64,000 bases of DNA, taken from assembly GCF_024753135.1 (NCBI RefSeq), contig NZ_JANUGP010000008.1, positions 62,001 to 126,000 on the forward strand, read 5' to 3'. The notes below the pieces were generated by a model that was not told the DNA's origin, ran no database searches, and saw only the letters and a program-made list of their open reading frames with translations. Each line of letters starts with the position of its first letter. Position 1 is the first letter of the stretch. This document shows, one piece after another, positions 55,009 to 63,026 of the stretch. The position numbers and the translations under genes were made by a program. The DNA comes from Streptomyces pyxinicus (lineage in GTDB: Bacteria > Actinomycetota > Actinomycetes > Streptomycetales > Streptomycetaceae).

Positions 55009-55662
55009 TCACACCTCGGCACGAACGATCAACGTACCGATGTGCCCCGGCGTCGGAGCATCGAGAACCCGAGCCTCGGCGGCCACGAACCCGGCGCCGG
55101 CGAGAAGCCGCTCCCACACGGCCGGACGGTAGCTGTAGCGGTACGTGAACATGGCCTTTCCCGCGAACCCGCCCTTGTACATGCCCTGCGGCCCGTACGC
55201 CCCGGGAATCGCCGGCGGCTGCGAGAACACGAACACCCCACCGGGTTTCAGCCGCCTCCGCACCAGCGGAAACAGCCGCCCAGGATCGGCGAACCAGGCG
55301 GCGCCGAAGACGGAGTACACGGCGTCGAAGGTCTCCGTGCACGCGCCCAGCCACTCCAGCACCTCACCGCACACGAAGACGGCCCCGCCGGCCGCCCACC
55401 GCTCCCTGGCCTTCTTCACCATGACCGGGGACAGGTCGACGCCGTACGCCTCGACCCCCTGACCCGCGAGACGCGCGAGCGCCCGTCCCGTACCGCATCC
55501 GATCTCCAGCACGCGCCCCGGCGCACCGAGCAGTTCCGGCCCGGGGCCGTGACCGGCGTACTGGGTCCAGCCGAACGCGGGCTCGGCGTCGTCCTTGAAG
55601 GCGGACTCGGCGTAGGTGTCCCACAGTTCGGTCTCTGCGGCGATGTCGTGGGGTACGGGCAC
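55009..55662 (-). CDS. Class I SAM-dependent methyltransferase
   Basis: A 217-residue methyltransferase. Motif I is VLEIGCGTGRALARLAGQG, then YGVDLSPVMVKKARERW, FDAVYSVFGAAWF and LKPGGVFVFSQPP, the standard Rossmann order. GTG at 55662 follows GAGGAGA at good spacing; a longer open frame is not supported. It is the last gene of a same-strand series behind an XRE regulator, 82 bases after the preceding gene, and may act on that system's product. Substrate unknown. Confidence 0.87.
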   Translation of the reverse strand: MPVPHDIAAETELWDTYAESAFKDDAEPAFGWTQYAGHGPGPELLGAPGRVLEIGCGTGRALARLAGQGVEAYGVDLSPVMVKKARERWAAGGAVFVCGEVLEWLGACTETFDAVYSVFGAAWFADPGRLFPLVRRRLKPGGVFVFSQPPAIPGAYGPQGMYKGGFAGKAMFTYRYSYRPAVWERLLAGAGFVAAEARVLDAPTPGHIGTLIVRAEV

Positions 55663-55744
55663 GGTGTCTCCTCGCGTGCGTCGATGTGTCGGAGCCCCCG
55701 CCCTGCACGAGTGAACGTGCGGGCGGGGGCGATTGTCACGGGGA

Positions 55745-56245
55745 TCAGTGACTGTCGGGCACCTTGTTGTCGCACGGCGAGCAGTCCGTGCCGTCGATGG
55801 CCCACAACTCTTCATCGATGTCGAAGCCGATCGACTTCAGGAAGTCGGCGGTGCGCAGGCAGAGCCCGTCGCGGCGACGCTGGATGAACGGCGCGTGATG
55901 CTTGTAGGCGCCTGCGTTGTAGAGACGGCAGATCCCGAACCAGACAGGGGTGTCGAGGATCAACTGGTGGACACCGATGTCGACCAGTTTGCCGACGCCG
56001 AGGTGCACTTCGGGATGCTCGATGCAACCGACGGTGTACATGACGGCGTTGGCGAGGATCCGCTCGGCCATGTCCCGGACCATGGTGTGGTCCCGCAGTA
56101 ACAGCGCGACCTCCCGGTCCCACAGGGTCAGGCCGGAGTCGAAGACGTTGATGGTCAGCTCCGTGATGTGCGGAGCGACGGCGTTGAGGAGTTCCTTCGG
56201 ATCACTTGTCCGTGTTCCGGCGGGGTGGTCGAGAGTGGCGGTCAT
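55745..56245 (-). CDS. Glycine-rich-domain (GRDP/DUF1399)-like small protein
   Basis: A 166-residue cytoplasmic protein. LVDIGVHQLILDTPVWFGIC followed by YNAGAYKHHAPF matches the V-D-x-x-x-H-x-x-I-L-D-T ... C ... H-H-x-P pattern I recall from bacterial glycine-rich-domain proteins. The extreme C terminus is DGTDCSPCDNKVPDSH, a CxxC pair in a short polar tail. ATG at 56245 has GGAGAG. It lies 90 bases after the DUF6415-type gene, and a 12-base tandem repeat sits in its leader. Function unknown; the family assignment is by pattern only. Confidence 0.55.
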   Translation of the reverse strand: MTATLDHPAGTRTSDPKELLNAVAPHITELTINVFDSGLTLWDREVALLLRDHTMVRDMAERILANAVMYTVGCIEHPEVHLGVGKLVDIGVHQLILDTPVWFGICRLYNAGAYKHHAPFIQRRRDGLCLRTADFLKSIGFDIDEELWAIDGTDCSPCDNKVPDSH

Positions 56246-56261
56246 GAACTCTCCTTCCCAT

Positions 56262-56285
56262 GAGATGTCGTGTGAGATGTCGTGT
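56262..56285. repeat. Two tandem 12-base repeats in the leader of the GRDP-like gene
   Basis: GAGATGTCGTGT occurs at 56262-56273 and again at 56274-56285, 17 bases upstream of the start codon at 56245. It could be a binding site for the cassette's regulator or a recent slip duplication. Confidence 0.5.
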
Positions 56286-56335
56286 GTTGCTTGACCCCGC
56301 CCCTGACGGCGCAGGGCCCTCGTTCGGAATGCCGC

Positions 56336-56836
56336 TCAGCGGGCGAGGTACGGGCGCGGGGCGCACGCGGCGTGGACAGGGCTCGTGATGGTGCCGCCCG
56401 AGGCGCTGACCCGGTCGTAGGGGACGGTGATGTCCGTCGCCCGGATCTCCCGCCCACAAGCCACGCACACGCGCTGCGCCGTGAGCGCCTCATAGTGGTC
56501 GCACAGGGCACCGAGTACGCGGGCCAGTCTCCTGGCGTAGGCGACCTCCGTGCCTGATCCGGTGCCGATGTGGGAGGCCAACTTGCCCCGGGCCGCGTCG
56601 ATGCAGGCCTTCGCGCAGTACCGGGGCACGTCGTCTTCGGGCAGTTGGGCGGCCAGTCGCTCGACCTGCGGAATCAGGGACATTACGTGCCCGCGCAGGC
56701 CCGTGGTCAGAGTCGCCAACTCTTCTCCGGTGGGCGGCTGCACCGCGTCGTGCGGGAGCAGCAGGGCGATACTGCCGCGCATCGTGTCGGTGTCCACCAG
56801 GCTGGTGACGACGGAAGCCTGGGCGATGCCCGTCAT
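56336..56836 (-). CDS. DUF6415 family protein
   Basis: A 166-residue protein resembling the DUF6415 group often annotated as a natural-product-associated family. MRGSIALLLPHDAVQPPTGEELATLTTGLRGHVMSLIPQVERLAAQLPEDDVPRYCAKACIDAARGKL is typical. The C-terminal part has a CxxC (VCVACGREI) and a further Cys, suggesting zinc binding. ATG at 56836 overlaps the stop of the 53-aa gene, indicating coupling. Function unknown. Confidence 0.7.
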   Translation of the reverse strand: MTGIAQASVVTSLVDTDTMRGSIALLLPHDAVQPPTGEELATLTTGLRGHVMSLIPQVERLAAQLPEDDVPRYCAKACIDAARGKLASHIGTGSGTEVAYARRLARVLGALCDHYEALTAQRVCVACGREIRATDITVPYDRVSASGGTITSPVHAACAPRPYLAR

Positions 56837-56994
56837 CGGGCCTCCTCACCCTTACGGTGCTGCGGACACGCGCACGGCGGCAGCACGGTGCTCATCGGCG
56901 CGGGCTGATCGGTGTAACTGCGGGTGACGGTCACGGTGGTGCGCGGCGCGGTGACGACGCCCTCTTGCGTCACCGTATACACCTTGATCGTCAT
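56833..56994 (-). CDS. 53-residue conserved-type small protein
   Basis: A short protein, MTIKVYTVTQEGVVTA...STVLPPCACPQHRKGEEAR, with beta-strand-like repeats of Thr/Val (TTVTVTRSYT) and a C-terminal CAC-P motif that could bind metal. Such small proteins recur upstream of DUF6415 genes in Streptomyces. ATG at 56994 is preferred; a longer frame to 57039 is possible. Its stop overlaps the next start. Function unknown. Confidence 0.6.
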   Translation of the reverse strand: MTIKVYTVTQEGVVTAPRTTVTVTRSYTDQPAPMSTVLPPCACPQHRKGEEAR

Positions 56995-57200
56995 CGCGGC
57001 GTCTCGTGCACGGGCTCTGTGCGGGGCAGTACGGGTCATCGTCTCGACGCTCCCTGGTCGGTCTGAGCGTGGTCATGCCCGGGACCGTGACTGCGGTCGC
57101 CGGGTCTCGCATAGCGCTTGGGAGTGCGCGTACACACATGGTGAGGTCGAGGTAACGTCGGAAGTACCCCGGTCAGGGGTAGCTCCGACCTCAGGAGCGC

Positions 57201-58388
57201 TCAGGTAGCGGCGCACCACTCGGCGAACGAGGTCAGTGTTTCGGAGTCGGCTCGCCTCAGCCGCCGCAGTGTGGATGCGTCCTGCCGCACCCACGGGTGG
57301 TCTCGGGTGTGCTGAGGGGCGATCTTCCGGGCGGCCTTCAGGGACTCGAACGCACCATCGGCCAGCCCGGCCCACAACTGTGCCCGTGCCAGCTCGATAT
57401 AGAAGCCGGACCGTCGCTCGGCGGGCAGGTCGGCCGGCGGTTTCCACTCATGCGACACGTCCAGGGCATCTCCTACGTGGTCATCTCCGAGGCTGACCGC
57501 AACGGACACCCGGTGGATACGAACGGAGTCGGGGCCGAAGGCAGTGCCGTAATAGACGCCCTCCTCAACGGCGTGGGCAAGTCGCTCCGCGGCCACGATG
57601 TGCCCGGTGGCAGCGTCCGCGTCTCTCGCTCGTCCGGCGATGACCGCGGCTCTCATGTGTAGCGACCCGAGGATGGCGCGTCCCACCACTGTGTCAGGCG
57701 CCGGAGTCGTGTCGATGGCCTGTTGCAAGGCCCGCAGCCCGGCGGCGTGTGCATGTGCGGCGAAGAACGTCTCGGTCCGGACATATGCGACAGAGGCTGA
57801 CAGTAATGGATCATCGGCCTCACCGGCGGCCCATCGCATGAGTTCGACCAGCCGGGCCGACAGGTCGTGCGCCCCGAGCTTGTAGGCGGCCGCGTCGGCC
57901 GAGCGGTACGCACTGACAAGAAGACCACCCAGTTCAGCCTGCTCGACGCCCCTCGCCAGGTCCAGAGCGCGGGCCAGTTCGGCGAGCAGTTCGGGGATGT
58001 CGCGGACGATGCGCGTGTACTGCGCACCGAGGCGCCAGCGCTCGGCCGCGTCCGCTGCAGCTCGCAGGTCGGCCATTGGACGTACTCGACCATCCTCCGG
58101 GCAGTCGTACGCGGCGATGGCTGCGGACAACGCCGGGAGGCCCTCCCGGGCCAGGGAATGAGCGGGGCCGCGGTCGTGTCGCAGTCGAGCCGGATCGACG
58201 CCGAGCGCGTCCGCGATGGCCTGCAAGGTGTCGTCGGTGACACCACGCTCACCACGCTCGATCTTGCGGATGGTGCCGAGCGCGACGCAGGCAGCGTCAG
58301 CCAGCTGCTGTTGTGTCAGCTTGGGGCGGACGACGCTTCGGTAGTACGCGATTCGTCGGCCCACTCCCCGATCAGCGATCACGGGCAT
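57201..58388 (-). CDS. XRE-family regulator with helical-repeat C-terminal domain
   Basis: A 395-residue regulator. The N-terminal helix-turn-helix (VVRPKLTQQQLADAACVALGTIRKIERGERGVTDDTLQAIADALGV, about 15-65) is followed by about 320 residues of helical repeats. These resemble the TPR-like sensor domains of Streptomyces XRE proteins (LARALDLARGVEQAELGGLLVSAYRSADAAAYKLG; LGSLHMRAAVIAGRARDADAATGHIVAAERLA). ATG at 58388 follows GGAGG. It lies 206 bases upstream of the 53-aa gene on the same strand and is the likely controller of the cassette down to the methyltransferase. Confidence 0.88.
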   Translation of the reverse strand: MPVIADRGVGRRIAYYRSVVRPKLTQQQLADAACVALGTIRKIERGERGVTDDTLQAIADALGVDPARLRHDRGPAHSLAREGLPALSAAIAAYDCPEDGRVRPMADLRAAADAAERWRLGAQYTRIVRDIPELLAELARALDLARGVEQAELGGLLVSAYRSADAAAYKLGAHDLSARLVELMRWAAGEADDPLLSASVAYVRTETFFAAHAHAAGLRALQQAIDTTPAPDTVVGRAILGSLHMRAAVIAGRARDADAATGHIVAAERLAHAVEEGVYYGTAFGPDSVRIHRVSVAVSLGDDHVGDALDVSHEWKPPADLPAERRSGFYIELARAQLWAGLADGAFESLKAARKIAPQHTRDHPWVRQDASTLRRLRRADSETLTSFAEWCAAT

Positions 58389-58487
58389 ACTGCCTCCGTT
58401 CGGGCACCTTGGCCAGACGGCACTCGCGAGGGACACCGCGTGTGCGGGAAACGGCCTTACCAACTCGGCAAGGCCGCTTGCCTCATG

Positions 58488-59126
58488 TCAGCGGACGAGG
58501 GCGACGAGGTCCATGAGACCGTTGATGCGCCAGTCCGCCGCGGCAACCGTTTCCGGGGCGTCGGCCCACAGGTTGCCCCACGGACCGCGCCGCAGATGCG
58601 CTGTGCGGAGCCCGGCCGCCTTCGCCGGATGCACGTCGTTGGCGGGATGATCGCCCACGTAGAGAGTCCGATCGGCCGGAGCCTCGGAGACTTGGACGAC
58701 CCTGTGGAAGAACTCTGGTTGCGGCTTGGCCGCGCCCCACTCCCCCGAGGTGGCGATCAGGTCCGCGGGCAAGTCGAGAGCCCGCAACAACTGGCCGGCG
58801 TTGGCGGTCTGGTTGCCTGCGACGACGATCCGGACTCCTGCCTGCCGCAGGGCACTGAACGCCGGGCGGACATCGTCGTACAGGTCGGCCTCGTCCAGGT
58901 ACTCACCGCGGCCGGCCGCCTCCCGCGCCCGGTACTCCGCCGCTACGTCGATGCCGGGGCGCACGAGCCTCAGGGCTTCCGCGTTGTCCTGGCCCTGCGC
59001 GACGACGGCGCCGACCAGAGCGGACAAGGTGTGGCGGGGCACTTCCAGCCAGTCGGCCCAGGCCGCCCAGTAGCGATCGTCACGAGTGATCGTCTCGCCG
59101 ACATCGAACACGATGGTCTCAATCAC
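58488..59126 (-). CDS. HAD-superfamily hydrolase
   Basis: A 212-residue HAD phosphatase-like enzyme. Motif I is VFDVGETITRDD; the usual D-x-D reads D-V-G-E, a change seen in some HAD subgroups. Motif II is VVAGNQTAN, with Asn in place of the usual Ser/Thr context. The Lys of motif III is in GAAKPQPEFF and motif IV is YVGDHPANDVHPAKAAGL. GTG at 59126 is followed by IETIVFDVG, so the start is well placed. The second Asp of motif I (acid/base) is missing, so activity may be altered. A gene remnant ends 9 bases upstream. Confidence 0.85.
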   Translation of the reverse strand: MIETIVFDVGETITRDDRYWAAWADWLEVPRHTLSALVGAVVAQGQDNAEALRLVRPGIDVAAEYRAREAAGRGEYLDEADLYDDVRPAFSALRQAGVRIVVAGNQTANAGQLLRALDLPADLIATSGEWGAAKPQPEFFHRVVQVSEAPADRTLYVGDHPANDVHPAKAAGLRTAHLRRGPWGNLWADAPETVAAADWRINGLMDLVALVR

Positions 59127-59135
59127 CCTCGAAGC

Positions 59136-59276
59136 CTACGAGTCCTCCGGCACACGAAGCATCAAATGGGTCCAAGCATCCGGCTCGGTGTACCGGGTAG
59201 CGGCGGACTCCAGCAGTAGCTGCATCAGCGGTCCGGCGATCCCGGCTCCGGCGGCCAGTCGTGAGTCACCGCTGAG
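59136..59276 (-). pseudogene. C-terminal remnant of a deleted gene upstream of the HAD gene
   Basis: A 46-codon open stretch reads SGDSRLAAGAGIAGPLMQLL...TRYTEPDAWTHLMLRVPEDS and stops at 59136. The composition and phrasing look like a genuine protein C terminus, yet there is no start codon near its upstream end and an in-frame TGA (59277-59279) precedes it. It appears to be the tail of a gene whose body has been lost. It would once have been cotranscribed with the HAD gene. The parent family is not recognised. Confidence 0.45.
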
Positions 59277-59396
59277 TCATGCCATGGGCGAAGTCCGGGC
59301 GCACGGGCGGGCGTCGGAGGCGACGCCCGCCCGGTGAGGATCCCGGGGATGGCGGCAGCTTGGTGATGTCGCCGGTTCTGACAGCGTCCGGTGTGA

Positions 59397-59825
59397 TCAC
59401 GGCCGTGCGTACGGTCGTGTCATGATCTCCATGTTGTGGCCCGACGGGTCCGCGAAGTACGCGCCCCGGCCGCCGAAGAGGCGGTTGACGCGGTGGGGTT
59501 CGGAGTGGTGGGGGTCGGCGTAGTAGGTGACGCCGAGTGTGTCCAGGCGGGTCAGCATGGTGTCGAAGCTGTCGTCGGGGACGAGGAACGCGTAGTGCTG
59601 GGTCTGTATCGGCTCGTCGCGCATCTCGTAGTAGTCGAGGGTGACGCCGTTGCCCAGGTCGACCGGCAGGAACGGGCCGAAGGGGGCGCTGACTTCCAGG
59701 CCGAGGACCGTGGCGATGAACTCGGCCGACAGGTTCCGGTCGGCGGCGTAGACGACGGTGTGGTTCAGGAGGACCGAAGGCGCCGGGGCGGGTGAGGGGC
59801 CGCTGGGATTCTGGGTGTGCTGCAT
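59397..59825 (-). CDS. VOC-family (glyoxalase/dioxygenase-like) protein
   Basis: A 142-residue protein of the vicinal-oxygen-chelate fold: LLNHTVVYAADRNLSAEFIATVLGLEV, VTLDYYEMRDEP, QHYAFLVPDDSFDTMLTRL and GRGAYFADPSGHNMEIMTRPY. The His and Glu positions (LNHTVV, QHYAF, HNMEIM) can form a metal site. ATG at 59825. Substrate unknown; the family includes lyases, dioxygenases and antibiotic-binding proteins. Confidence 0.88.
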   Translation of the reverse strand: MQHTQNPSGPSPAPAPSVLLNHTVVYAADRNLSAEFIATVLGLEVSAPFGPFLPVDLGNGVTLDYYEMRDEPIQTQHYAFLVPDDSFDTMLTRLDTLGVTYYADPHHSEPHRVNRLFGGRGAYFADPSGHNMEIMTRPYARP

Positions 59826-60113
59826 GAGGTGAGTTGATCTCCAGGTTTCGGTGACGGGTCGCGTTGCTCGAAGACGAGGAGAGGTGGCGGGGCCCTGACC
59901 CGCCGCGCGCTCATGTCGAGGCCGGGTGCCCTACTGGTGTGTGGCCCATGGCCGACCCGGCAGTCATGTGATCGAGCCTACCGGCGCCCCCGGACCGGTC
60001 AACCTCAAATGTTGCTCTGAGGGGGCGGGGCGGAGGGTTGGGAGACGCGGCCAGGGGCCATATCCCCGTCACTCGACGCGCGAGCACGAGGGCACCGAGG
60101 AGGGGGAGGCGGC

Positions 60114-61430
60114 ATGCGGCGACTGGGGACGGGGATCGGCTGGCGGCCGGAGATCGCGGACGCCGTGGAGCGCATGCCCGGCATCGACTGGGTGGAGGTC
60201 GTGGCGGAGAACGTCTGCCCCGGTCACGTGCCCGAGTCGCTGCTGCGGCTGCGCGAGCGCGGCGTGACCGTGATCCCGCACGGTGTCTCCCTCGGCCTCG
60301 GCGGCGCCGAGCGGCCCGACGAAGGGCGGCTGGCGGCGCTCGCCGAGCGGGTGGAGGCCCTCGGCGCTCCCCTGGTCACCGAGCACATCGCGTTCGTCCG
60401 GGCGGGCGGCCCGCTCACCGCCTCCCCGGCGCTGGAGGCCGGCCATCTGCTGCCGGTGCCGCGTACCTGGGACGCGCTGGACGTCCTGTGCGAGAACGTC
60501 CGTATCGTCCAGGACGTCCTGCCGGTGCCGTTGGCGGTCGAGAACATCGCCGCGCTGTTCTCCTGGCCCGGTGAGGAGCTGACGGAGGGGCAGTTCCTCG
60601 CCGAGCTGGTGGAGCGGACCGGCGTACGGCTGCTCATCGACGTGGCCAACCTGCACACCAACCACGTCAACCGGGGTGAGGACCCGGCGCGGGCGCTGTC
60701 CGAACTGCCGCTTGAGGCGATCGCCTACGTCCATGTCGCGGGCGGCGTCGAGCGCGACGGCGTCTGGCACGACAGTCACGCCCACCCCGTCCCGTCCTCC
60801 GTGCTCGCCCTCCTCACCGACCTCGCCTCCCGCGTGACACCGCCGGGCGTCCTGTTGGAGCGGGACGACAACTTCCCCGAACCGGGTGAGCTGGAGAAGG
60901 AGTTGGCCGCCATTCGGGGTGCGGTGGAGGAGGGGGAGGCAAGAGCCCAGGGGGGTCTTGTGTCTACGGCCACTGTGGTGCGGGGCGAGCGGGGGAGCCG
61001 TGGCAGAGAGGGCGTTCGGGAGCGGGTCGGGGTGGCCCAGGCCGCCGTGCTGTCGGCGCTGGTGGCCGGCACTCCGGTGCCGGAGGGATTCGACCGGGTG
61101 CGGATGGGCGTACAGGCGCGGGCACTCGCGGCCAAGCGGGCGGACGTCGTGGGGAAGGTGGCTCCGGAGCTGCCGGTGATCCTCGGGGCCGGGTACCGGC
61201 CGGCGTTCCTGGAGTACGCCCAGGGCCGGCCGATGAGCGGCGGCTACCGGCTGGACGCGCTCGACTTCGCCGGCCACCTGCTCCGGGCGGACCTGCCGCA
61301 CGACGCGGAGGCGCGGCACGCGTTGCGGGAGTGGTGGCTCGACCGGGCGGGCCCCGCGCCCAGGTCCCAGGGGCCGGCAAAGGGGCGGGTGGCCCGCGCG
61401 GCGCGGCGGGTGCTGCTGGGGAGGAGTTGA
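60114..61430 (+). CDS. DUF692/MNIO-family putative iron-dependent oxidase with extra C-terminal domain
   Basis: A 438-residue protein. The first about 285 residues form the DUF692 (multinuclear non-heme iron oxidase) TIM barrel with its likely metal ligands in order: [58 protein letters not shown] and LLERDDNFP. Family members install oxidative modifications, often on cysteines of ribosomal peptides. A separate C-terminal domain (about 290-438) begins with [24 protein letters not shown] and contains [30 protein letters not shown]. It may be a substrate- or partner-binding module. ATG at 60114 follows GGGGGAGG. A TIGR04222-type protein lies nearby at 63027. Confidence 0.85.
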   Translation: MRRLGTGIGWRPEIADAVERMPGIDWVEVVAENVCPGHVPESLLRLRERGVTVIPHGVSLGLGGAERPDEGRLAALAERVEALGAPLVTEHIAFVRAGGPLTASPALEAGHLLPVPRTWDALDVLCENVRIVQDVLPVPLAVENIAALFSWPGEELTEGQFLAELVERTGVRLLIDVANLHTNHVNRGEDPARALSELPLEAIAYVHVAGGVERDGVWHDSHAHPVPSSVLALLTDLASRVTPPGVLLERDDNFPEPGELEKELAAIRGAVEEGEARAQGGLVSTATVVRGERGSRGREGVRERVGVAQAAVLSALVAGTPVPEGFDRVRMGVQARALAAKRADVVGKVAPELPVILGAGYRPAFLEYAQGRPMSGGYRLDALDFAGHLLRADLPHDAEARHALREWWLDRAGPAPRSQGPAKGRVARAARRVLLGRS

Positions 61431-61500
61431 GCGGTGGCCGGCAGGGGCGTCGGCCGTCCCGGCCGCGCCCGCTCCATTCGTTTCCCGGCCGGAGCCTGGA

Positions 61501-62049
61501 TCATCGCTTGCGACCGCGCGGCTTGCGCGGTGGCTTGCCCCAGGGGCCGGCCGGTCGTTCCCCGCGGGCCCGCGCGATGAACTCCGCACGGGTCGGCACC
61601 GTTCGCGGCCCGGGATACCGGACCGACTCCGCGTCCCACGGGATGGCGGCCCCGGTCATGCCGAACCCGGCGAGGATCTCGTCGTACAGCGGCGCGAAGC
61701 GTGCGCCCACCAGTGGCGGCATCCGGTAGCCCAGCCCCCGCACGCGGGCGGCGAAGGCGGCGGGCAGCGGCACGTGGTAGGTCTCCAGGTAGTGGGCGAA
61801 GTCGGCGCGCCACACCCACACGCCGTCGGTGACGAGTGACGAGCAGCCGGACGTGTGCCGGTGGGCCTCGCCGCTGAGGACGTCGACCCCGGCCGCCATG
61901 AAGTGCGTGAGGTGGTGGCCAGTGTCCAGGTACTCCACCATCCTCGCCTCGTCCGGTTCGCCGGAGGCCTGTACCTGGGCGAGCAGCGGTCCCGCCGCCA
62001 GTTCGCCGGAGTAGCCGAAGTCGTCGAAGAAGCCCAGCAGTCTCAGCAC
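61501..62049 (-). CDS. Conserved hypothetical protein
   Basis: A 182-residue cytoplasmic protein. It starts VLRLLGFFDDFGYSGELAAGPLLAQ and contains RMVEYLDTGHHLTHFMAAGVDVLSG, SSLVTDGVWVWRADFAHYLETYHVPLP and PAEFIARARG-type sequence, with a Lys/Arg-rich end (GKPPRKPRGRKR). GTG at 62049 follows GGGAGGGG. SLVTDGVWVWRADFAHYLETYHV looks like an immunity-type or SMI1-like fold, but I am not confident. Function unknown. It lies between the MNIO gene and the DUF4142 gene on the opposite strand. Confidence 0.65.
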   Translation of the reverse strand: MLRLLGFFDDFGYSGELAAGPLLAQVQASGEPDEARMVEYLDTGHHLTHFMAAGVDVLSGEAHRHTSGCSSLVTDGVWVWRADFAHYLETYHVPLPAAFAARVRGLGYRMPPLVGARFAPLYDEILAGFGMTGAAIPWDAESVRYPGPRTVPTRAEFIARARGERPAGPWGKPPRKPRGRKR

Positions 62050-62158
62050 CCCCACCCCTCCCTCGCCCGGTCTCTGGAATGTGCGCCTTCGCAGTAATAT
62101 GCCAAACCGCACCCACCCCACCTGCACCCCCGGCGTGCGGTGCCGTACAGGAGGCGCC

Positions 62159-62929
62159 ATGCGATCGCGACCCCCGATCAAGGGCCGAGGCATATTCAGT
62201 GGGACCGGGCTCATCGTCGTCGGGCTGGCGGCGACCCTCGCGGCGCTGGTCTTCCCGGTGTGGTCGTACGCCGACCGGCAGGGCGTGGGTCAGGTGAACA
62301 CGCTGAGTGCGCGGACCGTGACGACGCCGTACGGGCCGTTGTCGGCGCAGGACCGGGACTTCATCGGCAAGGTGCGCCTCGCGGGGCTGTGGGAGCTGCC
62401 CGCCGGGGAGTTGGCGGAGCGGAAGGGGACCACGGGCGCCGTGCGGACGGCGGGGCGGCATCTGGTCGACGGGCACACCTCCCTGGACGCGCACGTCCGC
62501 ACCGTCGCGGCGCAGCTCGGCGTCCGGCTGGCCAACGAGCCCAACCAGCAGCAGCGGGAGTGGCTCGGCACGCTGCGGGCGGCGCAGGGGCAGGAGTTCG
62601 ACCGGGACTTCGCCGGGATCCTGCGGCTGGCGCACGGCCGCGTCTTCTCACTGGTCGCCCAGGTCCGGGCCGGCACCCAGAACTCCCTGGTGCGGGATCT
62701 GGCCGACGACGCCAACGCGACCGTGCTCGACCACATCAAGATCCTGGAGGCGACGGGGTACGTCGACTTCGGCGCGCTCTCCCGCGATCTCGCCGCCTCC
62801 CCCTCCCCCGTGCCGACGCCGCCCGCCGTCGATCCGGGCGCCGCAGTTCCCGTCGCGCCCTCGCCGACCGCGTCGTACTCCCCGCCGCCCGCCACCGCCG
62901 GCCCGGTGCCGCGGCCGGCCGGGTCCTGA
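62159..62929 (+). CDS. DUF4142 family exported protein
   Basis: A 256-residue protein anchored by one N-terminal membrane segment (GTGLIVVGLAATLAALVFPVW). The extracytoplasmic DUF4142 four-helix bundle follows (LSAQDRDFIGKVRLAGLWELPAGELAERKGTTGAVRTAGRHLVDGHTSLDAHV). The C terminus is a Pro/Ala/Ser-rich tail. ATG at 62159 has a perfect AGGAGG. Ferritin-like helical DUF4142 domains are common in secreted bacterial proteins; their role is unknown. Confidence 0.88.
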   Translation: MRSRPPIKGRGIFSGTGLIVVGLAATLAALVFPVWSYADRQGVGQVNTLSARTVTTPYGPLSAQDRDFIGKVRLAGLWELPAGELAERKGTTGAVRTAGRHLVDGHTSLDAHVRTVAAQLGVRLANEPNQQQREWLGTLRAAQGQEFDRDFAGILRLAHGRVFSLVAQVRAGTQNSLVRDLADDANATVLDHIKILEATGYVDFGALSRDLAASPSPVPTPPAVDPGAAVPVAPSPTASYSPPPATAGPVPRPAGS

Positions 62930-63026
62930 CCTGCGCGGGAAACGGAACGTCACATACCGGCGACGCTGTGTCCGGATCGTGAACAGGGCATGGCGCCCGG
63001 CCGCGCCGGTGGCATAGAAACGCGGC

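Noticed and set aside
54810..55022. 70-codon minus-strand frame reading EYANRILRNPGSGSTLLLY
   Set aside because: It looked briefly like a gene tail, but it overlaps the end of the PTH2 gene, has no ribosome site, and I recognise no family.
56262..56285. CRISPR-like repeat
   Set aside because: Only two directly adjacent 12-base units without spacers. It is a simple tandem duplication.
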